A program made the position numbers and the translations under genes. Shown piece by piece: positions 1-8,331 of a stretch of DNA of 19,829 nt (the stretch's first letter is position 1; each line of letters starts with the position of its first letter). Source of the stretch: Acanthamoeba castellanii str. Neff (lineage: Eukaryota > Discosea > Longamoebia > Acanthamoebidae); contig NW_004457435.1 of assembly GCF_000313135.1 (NCBI RefSeq), positions 97,524 to 117,352 of the forward strand, written 5' to 3'. The notes under the pieces were generated by a model. It saw only the letters and a program-made list of their open reading frames with translations, was not told where the DNA came from and made no database searches.

Positions 1-930
1 ACGGCGAGTTGGAGGGCGTCGACGACGGCGTCGCAGAGTTGGAGGGCGACTGCGAGGGCGTGGTCGACGGCGAGGGCGAGTTGGTGGGTGTCGACGACGG
101 CGACGGCGAGTTGGACGGGGTGGTCGAGGGCGACGGCGAGTTGGACGGGGTGGTCGACGGCGTCGCAGAGTTGGAGGGCGTGGTCGATGGTGACGGCGAG
201 GTGGACGGGGTGGTTGAGGGCGTCGCAGAGTTGGAGGGCGACTGCGAGGGCGTCGTCGACGGCGAGGGCGAGTTGGTGGGTGTCGTTGAGGGCGACGGCG
301 AGTTAGTGGGAGTCGACGACGGCGACGGCGAGTTGGACGGGGTGGTCGACGGCGACGGCGAATTGGACGGGTGGTCGACGGCGACGGCGAGTTGGAGGGC
401 GACTGCGAGGGCGTGGCCGAGGGTGAGGGCGAGTTGGTGGGAGTCGACGAGGGCGAGGGCGAGTTGGACGGGGTGGTCGACGGCGACGGCGAATTGGACG
501 GCGTCGACGACGGCGTCGCAGAGTTGGAGGGCGACTGCGAGGGTGACGGCGAGTTGGACGGCGTCGACGACGGCGACGGGGAGTTGGACGGAGTCGACGA
601 TGGCGATGGCGAGTTGGAGGGCGAGCTCGAGGGCGTCGCAGAGTTGGAGGGCGACTGCGACGGGGTCGTCGACGGCGAGGGCGAGTTGGTGGGCGTGGTC
701 GACGGGGACGGAGAGTTGGACGGGGTCGACGACGGCGACGGCGAGTTGGACGGGGTCGACGACGGCGAGGGCGAGTTGGACGGGGTCGACGACGGCGACG
801 GCGAGTTGGAGGGCGTGGCAGAGGGCGATGCCGTGCTCGAGGGCGTGGAGGAGGAGGAGGGCGTGGAGGAGGGCGAGGGCGTGGAGGAGGGCGTGGAGGA
901 AGGCGAGGCAGTGGAGGAGGGGCTATTGGT
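1..930 (-). repeat. 30-bp tandem repeat coding for Ser/Pro/Asn/Thr decapeptides
   Basis: Imperfect 30-base units (plus strand GGCGACGGCGAGTTGGACGG followed by a GTCGAC-containing ten bases) fill this stretch. Read on the minus strand they encode TPSNSPSPSS-like decapeptides of the upstream propeller gene. Variants such as TPSQSPSNSA recur as larger blocks near 29-100, 223-290 and 636-695, which suggests duplication of several units at once. Units degenerate to GTGGAGGAG-type sequence after about 840. The units directly adjoin one another and there are no spacers. Confidence 0.93.
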
Positions 931-3878
931 GGGCGAAGTTGAAGCCGTCGGGCTCGCCGTAGGAGTGTTGGTCGGGGTCGTGCTGGGGGGCGGAGAGGAG
1001 GAGGGCGTGGGTGAAATCGACTGAGAAGGAGAAGCGCTGGGCGTTACCGTTGGCGTACGGGTCGCCGTGACCGAGGGCGTGGGTGACGAATCAAAGAGCA
1101 CTGCCCCACACAAACCACCAATCAGCTTTTTGGTCCAAAATATATATATAACAGAAAATATAACCACAAAATTGTATGTAACAGATAACTCGTTTTGTGT
1201 ATCGCTCTCAACGTACCAGGGGGGTGCACGCTACAGTTCGTGGTGGAAGCGGAGGCCTCACCGTTGAAGTAGTAGTTGGTGCGACCAAGGGCGGTGGCTG
1301 CATTGCACACAAACAAATGATGCGATTGGTTGGTGTGCGAGAGGAGGGGTGTTAAAAAAAAGAGCCGTACAGATGATCATGTCGTCGGCGGTCCTGTTGA
1401 ACAGGTTGACCACCTCAATGTTGTAGCCGATGCCGGTGGTCAGCGGGCTGACCACCTGGAAACCCAGCGAGCCGTCACCGTTCGCCAACTCGCCCACGCT
1501 CCAGGACGTCTTCACCATCAAACACGCACGACGACATCAACACAAGCGGCACCGAGATGAGCGAGGTTTTGGTGAACGGGGGGAGAGGCGCGGGTGGTAC
1601 CTTGCTGAAGGTACAGGTACCGTAGAGGGTCGTGACCATGCCTCCGTTGCGGGCGTTGAGGGTGGAGCGGGCCACGTTGGTGCCACCGATGATGTCCATC
1701 ACGCCGTCGCCGTTCACGTCTCCCACTTCAACTGAGAAACCAAAGTTTTGCGACGCCGCCGAACCGAACAGCGCGAGACCCTGTCATGTCATGAGTCGTG
1801 TCGTGGTGTGTGTCGTGTCGTGTCGTGTGTGCCGTGTTGTGTCGTGTCAGCCAGAAAATGGTGGAATTTGGGCAGAGGAAGTGCGAGACACGAACCTTAG
1901 TAGCCGCACCAGCGGTGAGGAGCAGGCCTGCGTGGGCCACGTAGCGGTTGTTGTCCTGGGCACCGAAGAAGACTGACACTGAACCAGCGCCGTCGAGGGC
2001 ACCAGTGGGGCCGTCATTGTAGGGCGCCGACACGAGCAAATCCGTGGCCGCATCGCCGTTCACGTCACCCGCCCACACGTCAAAACCTGCCGGCCCAAGT
2101 GTGGTCAGTGTTCTGACCTTAAGTCGCGTGTGTTGTGTGTGTTGTGTGCGGGTGTGCGGGTGTGCGGGTGTGTCGTGCGTACCGAAGTTGTCGAGGGAGT
2201 CTTGACCCTCGATGACGAAACCGATGTCGACGGGGATGATGGAAGTGGCGGAGATGGACGCCGCGAAGCCACGGCCAGGGCATTGACCGTGGATGACGAA
2301 CACGGCACCAGTCTCGCCCAAGCTCGGCCTGTCGGTTCACATCAACACGCGCACAGAACGCGCGCAGGCAGACACACCGGTCAGTTGTTGCGCGACAGTG
2401 TGTCGCGACACGGGGTGGAAGCGCACCTGGAGACAGACGAATAGGTGGGGGCACCGATGATCAGATCTTGGCAGCCATCGTAGGTGATATCGCCCGTAGC
2501 GAGAACGCTACCCAGCTGATCGTTGAGCGAACCTGTGGTGTGTGTGTGTGTGTTGTGTGTGTCAGCATAGGCACACGCACGACCGCATGCACCAATTTAT
2601 ATCAGCAAACGTACCAACGACCTGGAAACCGGAAGCGCCGTCGAGTACGCTGTAAGTGAAGTTGAACTCGGAGGTGTACGAAGAACGACCGAAGAAGCAG
2701 GACACGCCACCAGGGTTGTTCAGGCCTCCCACAGCTCCGATACACACGTCGCCGAGACCATCGCCGTTGAGATCGCCCACAGCCGCAGCACTGGATCACA
2801 CATATGGCGTGAGCGAGCGGTGTGTGTTGGTGCGTGCAGAGGGGAGAGAGGTTCACGTACCGACCCCAGAGCGTAACAGAAGTGCTGCCCGACACACCGC
2901 GGAGGAGGAAACCGTTCGTGCCGTTGATGTTGCTCAGGTTCCTCAGGATGTTGGCCCGGACCCTGTTACCGAACACCACCGCGCAAACGCCGGCACCCGA
3001 AGACGCCCCGCTGCCGGGGTAACACAGCACGGCATCGGACACGCCGTCGCCGTTAACATCGCCCGCGGCCACGGCGTAACCGAGATAGGCGCCGGCCTAG
3101 AGGAGAGAGTGTGGGTTGAGCGGTGGTGGTCGGTCTAGGCCTCCCTTGGGAGAGAGAGGATACAAACCTGGGGACCCAGGATGGAGAAGCCGGTGCCCTG
3201 GACGTCCTGCTGGGAGAGGTCGATCCCGGTGTAGGGCGTAGCTCTGCCGAACACGAAGTACACGCGACCAGCTGCAGCACGAGGGCCTTCACAGCAGAGC
3301 AGAGCAGAGCAGCAGAACATATGCTCACAGAGTCAGGCCAGGCCTCGCTTCCTCATTTTCAGTTTTTTTCCTCTTTCATCTCCATCTTCATCCACTTGCT
3401 TCTGTTTGTCCACTTCTTCATCTTCCTCTTCATCTTCCTCTTCATCGTCATCTTCCTCTTCCTCTTCATCTTCATCTTGAAAAAAGAGAAGAGTACCATC
3501 GTTGTAGTTGTAGGCGCCGATAAGGGCGTCTTCGTAGCCGTCACCGTCGAAATCGCCCGAGGCCATCGAGAAACCAGTGTTGTCCGACGCCGTCGAGCCT
3601 GGTCAACAGCAACCCCCCGCCCAGGGTCAGTCTCCCCCATTCCAATCCCAGCCCCTATCCCTCAGCGCCGCCTGAGTAGCGCTCCGACGCATCAAAGGAG
3701 GAGACAGAAGTGGGGCGGGAGGAGGCAAACCATCGCCTTGGGAGATGATGAAGCTGTTCGAGGTGTCGTTGATGAGCTCCTTGGCGATGTAGGCGGACTG
3801 GGCCGCAGACGCGAAGAACGCCATGCACACGGCGAGCAGAACCCACCGCGGGAGCGAACCTTCGGTGTTTTTCTTCAT
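1..3878 (-). CDS. Secreted FG-GAP (integrin alpha-like) beta-propeller protein with Ser/Pro/Thr repeat stalk; 3' end outside window
   Basis: Probable cell-surface or secreted adhesion-type protein. Exons in reading order: 3731-3878, 3497-3598, 3168-3271, 2861-3096, 2615-2790, 2427-2532, 2183-2328, 1896-2086, 1601-1780, 1371-1509, 1217-1297, and 1100 to below 1. All junctions are GT-AG and phase-consistent. The ATG at 3876-3878 opens a signal peptide (basic start, hydrophobic residues about 12-28, cut near AQSA). Residues about 55-536 carry FG-GAP blades with Ca-binding loops DFDGDGYED, DVNGDGVSD, DLNGDGLGD, degenerate DITYDGCQD, DVNGDAATD and DVNGDGVMD, plus a weak seventh blade near NRTADDMII. 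This fits a seven-bladed propeller. From residue ~537 the chain becomes TPSNSPSPSS-like repeats, probably a glycosylated stalk. No membrane anchor is visible because the gene leaves the window. A missing base near 370 breaks the repeat frame. The acceptors of exons 7 and 10 are the least certain. Ligand unknown. Confidence 0.87.
3358..3479. repeat. Polypyrimidine (TTCATC/TCTTCC) low-complexity tract inside an intron
   Basis: The plus strand is almost pure pyrimidine, with TTC, ATC and TCTTCC words, in intron 2 (3272-3496) of the propeller gene. The sense strand is therefore GAAGAT/GAGGAA purine-rich. If the intron were retained, the frame would stay open through an Asp/Glu-rich stretch and end at 3333, truncating the protein. 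Confidence 0.85.
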
Positions 3879-4556
3879 CCTCTTCTGTCTAGAACGTTGT
3901 TTCTACGTTCTTCTTCTACTTCTTCTTCTACCTACTCCTTTCTTCTCTTCCTCTTGGCAAAGCCTGTGGTGTGTGTTGTATGGTGTTGTGTGGTGGTGTG
4001 GCAGAATAGATGAGAAAAGTGTAGGATGATGTAGTTGGGGGGGGGCTGGTCCATCACATCTCTTGATCTATTCTCCTTCCCTCTTCTCTTCTACACGATT
4101 TCCATCGAGTGACTTACCGGTAAGAGCTTACACCAACCAAGGCGGAGTGGGGGGAATGGTCTCTTCTCTACGCAGAGAGAGATCGCGAGAGTGCGGCCGA
4201 GAGGAGAGAGCGAGAAAGAGAGGATTTTGTCAGACAACAACACACTAATCTCTCCTTGGCCACACACAACCCCGCGCAGCACCCTGGGGTGGTGGACACG
4301 CGTGTCTCTCCTTCTCCGAGAAAGGTCCTCGAGAGGCCTGGTATGGGCTTGGGGGTGTGGTGTGTAAAACGTCAGCCAATTGTTGCGCCTCCACAGCGGA
4401 CTGTCTGCCTGCTACGTCACATTCCCGCATTCCTTCCCTTTTCGGGCCAAAATTACTGTAAAAGGGTTGCAACCACCTTAAACGCATGCGTAAATAATAA
4501 GATTATATATATAAATAAAAACAATAAACAAAGTCACACACTCGATTGGGTACGTT
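3879..4556. other. Intergenic region between tandem minus-strand genes
   Basis: It holds the presumed promoter and 5' UTR of the propeller gene (CTTCTT-rich, 3880-3960) and the 3' flank of the upstream gene. A run of nine G lies near 4034-4042. The 4485-4535 stretch is AT-rich (TAAATAATAAG, TATATATAAATAAAAAC), unlike the GC-rich surroundings, and probably belongs to the 3' UTR of the gene ending at 4557. I see no convincing gene or TATA box. Confidence 0.5.
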
Positions 4557-5760
4557 TTACGGCGTGGCGATGTCGCTGTTGGCTCGTCGTAGGCGCGATG
4601 ATGCAGTAGTTGTTGTTGATGAAGTGGATGTTGGTGTAGTTGTGGCTGCGGTGGTGGAGGTCCTCGGGCTCGTGAGTCGCGAGGCCGGTGAAGCGACGGT
4701 CGACGAGGACTTGACCAGCGCCGGGCGCACGCGCGAGGGAGACTTGCTCGCCGTTGAAGGTGGCGGAAGAGTTGACGAAGGGGCAGAAGAAGAAGCCGAT
4801 GATGTCAAGGGCTTGGGCGCAGACTCGCGCGGCGGAGCGAGAGCCGCTCGTCGTTGGCTACTGCTCGACGAGGGCAGGCTCTTGGAGCGCGCGGCGAACG
4901 AAGCCGAACGGCGCGTCGGCTTGGGCTTGTCTGCTGCTGTGGCTGCTGATGGCGACGACGAGGGAGTGGAGGAGGCTGAAGAAGCACCGGCGCTCGAGTT
5001 GAGGCGAGGCGGCGCGGGCCGAGTGGACGGTGACAAGGCCGGCGTCTTCAAAACAGCCTTGGGTGTGTTGGGAGTGATGGACGACGTTGATGAAGAAGAA
5101 GAAGCCGATGACGAAGAGTTCAAGCGAGCCGAGGCACTGCGCGGCTTGGTGGTGGCCGTGGCAGTAGTCGCGGCTGATCTGGCCGGTGTGCCCACGCGCG
5201 TGGACAAGGCCGACTTTGCGGCCACAGACGACGCGGCAGGGCTTCCCGCCACCTCGGGCCTGGCCGCCGTGCGAAGTGCCGTTTTCGGCGGCGTGGCGGT
5301 GGTGCTGGTGGTGGCGGTCGGCGCAGAAGCAGCTGCGGAAGCCGCCGCCCGAGTAGAGGCGCGGATGGGCGAAGAGGGAGAGGGCCGGGTCCGTAAGCTG
5401 GCCACGGCCGATGTGGCTGATGCTGACGACGATACCGGAAGTGAGGCGGGTCGCGCCCTGAGAGATGATGACGATGGCCGGCGACGCGGCCGGCGGCTTC
5501 GAGGGCGGCGTTGTCGCCTTGACGGCGGGCGTCGCCCGCAGTCGCTGCGGTGGTGTTCCCACGGCAGCGGGTGGCCGCGGGGCCGCTGACGCAGCTTTTC
5601 TGCCCGTGGTGGAGGTCGTCGTCGATGACGCTCGAGCAGGCGGCGGTGCGGCTTTATCACTCTTCTTCGTGGCTGGAAGGCTAGATCCCTGCGTCAAGCT
5701 CCGCCCTCGACGCCGCAGTGCAGGCGGCTGCGGTAGCGCCTCCTCTGCGCTGCTCGCCAT
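4557..5760 (-). CDS. Disordered Ser/Ala/Pro/Thr-rich basic protein, function unknown; apparent frameshift
   Basis: I do not recognise this protein. The frame opens at ATG 5758-5760 (MASSAEEALPQPPAL, good AACATGG context) and reads a basic Ser/Pro/Ala/Thr chain (KSDKAAPPPARASSTTTSTT) to about 5450. The same composition then continues in another frame (SLPVSSSASATSAVASLRT onward) to the TAA at 4557-4559, ending RRANSDIATP. The span is 401 codons plus one base, consistent with one extra base near 5440-5480. No simple GT-AG intron of the required 3n+1 length was found there. Phrases such as RSASFAARSKSLPSSSSS suggest many phosphorylation sites, as in cytoskeleton-associated disordered proteins, but no domain is visible. 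The ATG lies 16 bases past the stop of the preceding block, so both may be one gene. Confidence 0.55.
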
Positions 5761-5776
5761 GTTCGTGTCTTCTTTT

Positions 5777-6776
5777 TCATTCTTTTGGTCTCCTTCCGTG
5801 CGTAGCTTCGTTCTTCGTGCCGATGGTCGTATCCCGGCCATTGCCGTTCGGTGCCGGTGCCGCTTGCTCCTTCGCGCTTGGCGAGTCGTCTCTCCGACGG
5901 GGCGACACCCGCACGTGCGCCGGCGACAGGACACCGGTGGCCGGCAGCGCCACCATCGCTGGTGGCGAGTCACCTCCGCGCCGAGAGCGCGGGGATACAA
6001 CCTCGAGCAGCGAGCGCGTGTGCGAGAGGCGAGGACTTCCAGGCTTGATCATCTGCGCGCGCGTGCCATGAAGCCCTCAGTATCGACACCACACACACAC
6101 ATCACACACACACACACACACACACACACAACCAATAACGCACGCACGCACGCACGCACGCGCACCTGGGCGGCGCTCTTGTTGATGGTCGCCTCCTCAA
6201 CCGCCTCCAGGAGGGAGAACTCCTCCACCGGCGAAGACCCCTCTCGGCTGCCCTCACCGCCGCCGCCGCCGCGGGAGTCGAGCCTGACTCGGGGCACCAG
6301 CACCGGGGCCGACGCAGCGGCTGGCTGCTGCTGGCCCTGGGTCATCAGCACGTTGTCCTGGCTGCGCGCGGCGTCGGCCAAGGCACGCTCCTTCATGAGC
6401 CTGATGCGCTCCATCATGCCCTCTTCTTGTCCTCCAGCTCGCGCCGCCGTCGCTCCTTCATCGCGACCTCGCGCTGCTGCTCGGCGGCCTGGCGTCGCTC
6501 GAGCTGGCGATCGCGGCGCTGCAGCTGCTCGCGCCACGCCGTGAGCGACCCGCGCACGAGGGACACCCACGCGTTGACGAGCATCGCCCGCTGCCGGGCC
6601 GCGGTTGTCGGCGTCAGTCTACCGGCTGCCGCGACGAGTCGGCGGCTCTCGCGTAGCGCCTCTTCGATCAGCTCGTGCAGTCGCAGGGGCGTGGCGGCGC
6701 AATCGCCGACGGGGACCCCGGGACACGAAGCGATGCCGACAGTGTTCTCCACTTGACTCGAATCACCAGACATCAT
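5777..6776 (-). CDS. Hypothetical coiled-coil protein with Ser/Pro-rich tail; one intron and an apparent frame break
   Basis: I do not recognise this protein. The start is ATG 6774-6776 (MMSGDSSQVENTVG). Residues about 30-70 look helical (LHELIEEALRESRRL). An Arg/Glu/Gln-rich coiled coil follows (WREQLQRRDRQLERRQAAEQ). The first frame ends at TGA 6414-6416 straight after ELEDKKRA, but helical coding continues in another frame (MMERIRLMKERALADAARS) to a clear donor CAG|GTGCGC. The intron 6053-6165 is in phase, and exon 2 (5777-6052) reads MIKPGSPRLSHTRSLLEVV to a TGA. A missing base near 6417-6425 would repair the frame. A 47-base GT-AG intron (6421-6467) would also restore phase, but it would remove good coiled-coil sequence. 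Total is about 295 residues. Confidence 0.55.
6088..6165. repeat. (CA)n and (CGCA)n microsatellite inside an intron
   Basis: A CA run at about 6088-6130 is followed by CGCA units at 6140-6165, filling most of intron 6053-6165 of the minus-strand gene. In the sense direction this is a GTGCGTGCG run that begins at the splice donor and passes into TG repeats. Confidence 0.9.
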
Positions 6777-7365
6777 CGATGAATCGATCGGCTTTCACGT
6801 GTGGAATTTAAATGCAAACAAATCAGTAAATAAACCCCAGGTACAGAGTTGGTGCCACAAAAAGAAAAAATGTTGGTGTACCTCATGGAAGGAATGGAGA
6901 GCAATCAGTTCTTCTTCTTTGGGGTGGCCAACAGTAAGTTTTAATTTATTTAATGGAATGAAAGTTGTGCGTTTCAAGTCACCTTTTCTTTCTTTCTTTC
7001 TTGGCCAGATCGATCTGCAACGCGAGGTGGTGCAGTTGCGGTTGTTGTCGCCATCTTGCCGTCGACGTGCCCGCTTGCAGTCGCGCTCTTGTACGCACCC
7101 TTCTCTCCGCTTCCCTCTATTTTTTTCCCTCCCCTTCTCCTCTATTGCGCTACTTTTTGGGGGGCTGGCACCTTCACCACTTCCCTTCAACTCCTTTTTG
7201 TGACAAACTTGTGCACCACCACCACAAGCAACGAAAGCGTTCATTCACTCCTCGACATGCCGACGCACACTGTTTTTTTCTCACTCCACTTATCTTGCTG
7301 CACTCGCCAAGCAGACACACGACCACCGGCCTGGTACTCGGGGGTAGTGCTGCCGCTGCTGCGTC
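6777..7365. other. Divergent intergenic region with a possible non-coding or small exon
   Basis: It lies between the minus-strand start at 6776 and the plus-strand start at 7366, so it should hold both promoters. 6790-6970 is AT-richer than its surroundings. On the plus strand a very good donor (AACA|GTAAGT, GT at 6934-6935) is followed by a TTTCTTTCTTTC tract and TTGGCCAG| at 7008, defining a typical 75-base intron. The upstream piece includes an ATG frame (MEGMESNQFFFFGVAN). I could not connect it convincingly to a coding exon, so it may be a 5' UTR intron of the 7366 gene. Confidence 0.45.
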
Positions 7366-8226
7366 ATGTCGAGCACGATCAATGCCTACTACTCGAAGCT
7401 GCAGGAGGAGAGCTTCCTGGCGGCGCTGCGGGAGAAGATAGGTACGGCCCGGATCGATCTCGACAAGCACCCGCAGCTGCAGGAGAAGATGGACCAGTAC
7501 AAGCAGTTCTGCGAACGCCAGCGCGAGCGCCAGCGGAAGAAGGCCAAGCGGGCCAAGAAGAAGCAGGAGAAGAAGGAGAAACGCAAGAGGAAGAAGGACA
7601 AAAAGAAGGAGAAGAAGGACAAAGAGAAGAAGAAGAAGAAGGACAAGGAGAACAAGAGCAGGAGAAGAAGGCATGACACGGAGAGCGACAGCGACAGTGA
7701 AGAAGAAGAAGAAGAGCGAAAGAAGAAGCAGCGGCCAAGGGGCAACGGGGAAGAAGACCGAAGCAGAGAACGAAAGCGAAAGCGAGAGAACGAACGCGAC
7801 GCGGAGGTGGACCGCACAGAAGACGACGAAGATGATGACACGGAGGGCACAAGGAAGAGGAGGAAGGAGGGAGGGACAGAGAAGAAGGAAGAGGGAGAGG
7901 AGGACCGACTGAGGAAGATAGAGCGGGAGATGATGGAAATGGAGCTGCGGAAGGCTGCGCTCGCGGCGCTCATTGAGGCGCTGAAGCAGGGCTCCCGGGA
8001 GAACAAGAAGAACGATGAACACTCGCGAGTGCGGGAAGAGAAGGAAGAGAGAAGGGTGGAGGAAACGAAGACGAAGAAGAAGGAGGAGCGCGGCGTTGCT
8101 GATGGTGATGGTGGTGATAGTGGTCGTGATGGTCACGATGACGATGCGGCTCAGGCCAAGCTCGAGCGAGAGCTGCGACTGCGTGCGCTGTTGATGAAGG
8201 CAAAGGTAGAAAAAGAGAAAAATTGA
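7366..8226 (+). CDS. Lys/Glu/Arg-rich charged protein (nuclear or RNA-associated type), function unknown
   Basis: A single open frame of 286 residues without introns. Residues 1-55 are the only ordinary segment (MSSTINAYYSKLQEESFLAA, then HPQLQEKMDQYKQFCERQ) and look helical. The middle is a Lys/Arg/Glu run containing DTESDSDSEEEEEE, the kind of tract seen in nuclear SR-like and FAM133-type proteins and consistent with CK2 phosphorylation and nuclear import. A helical patch follows (MELRKAALAALIEALKQ), and the C-terminus is KLERELRLRALLMKAKVE, a short amphipathic helix. I infer a nuclear protein from composition only; no catalytic domain is visible. AATAAA lies 12 bases after the stop. The next gene starts only 105 bases downstream. 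Confidence 0.75.
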   Translation: MSSTINAYYSKLQEESFLAALREKIGTARIDLDKHPQLQEKMDQYKQFCERQRERQRKKAKRAKKKQEKKEKRKRKKDKKKEKKDKEKKKKKDKENKSRRRRHDTESDSDSEEEEEERKKKQRPRGNGEEDRSRERKRKRENERDAEVDRTEDDEDDDTEGTRKRRKEGGTEKKEEGEEDRLRKIEREMMEMELRKAALAALIEALKQGSRENKKNDEHSRVREEKEERRVEETKTKKKEERGVADGDGGDSGRDGHDDDAAQAKLERELRLRALLMKAKVEKEKN

Positions 8227-8237
8227 AAAGAGAGGAA

Positions 8238-8243
8238 AATAAA
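8238..8243 (+). terminator. Putative polyadenylation signal AATAAA
   Basis: AATAAA lies 12 bases after the TGA (8224-8226) of the charged-protein gene, inside the 105-base gap before the next plus-strand start. The position suits a short 3' UTR in a compact genome, but no transcript evidence is available. Confidence 0.5.
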
Positions 8244-8331
8244 TTTCCTGGCTGAGTTTTGATTTGATCAAAGAAAAAGAGAGCGAAGACACCATCAGGT
8301 GCACTGCTGTCCCTCACATCACGCGCTCAAG

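Noticed and set aside
1..930. CRISPR-like regular repeats
   Set aside because: Units adjoin directly with no unique spacers, and they are coding in a eukaryotic gene.
9..1024. Two plus-strand ORFs coding Gly/Asp/Glu repeats (GDGELDG), resembling a Ca-binding repeat protein
   Set aside because: They are antisense to the Ser/Pro exon of the propeller gene, whose splice phase leads exactly into the minus-strand frame. The pattern follows from the 30-base repeat.
4546..5589. Long plus-strand ORF of 347 codons (Val/Asp/Glu/Ala-rich)
   Set aside because: It mirrors the Ser/Ala/Thr-rich minus-strand frame. Long antisense ORFs are expected in GC-rich low-complexity DNA.
6088..6165. Telomere-like or Z-DNA functional element
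   Set aside because: It is a plain CA/CGCA microsatellite within an intron. Such runs are common in this window's introns and nothing marks it as special.
6795..7244. Minus-strand ORF of 149 codons in the divergent region
   Set aside because: Odd composition, no splice support and no recognisable domain, and the plus-strand intron signals overlap it.
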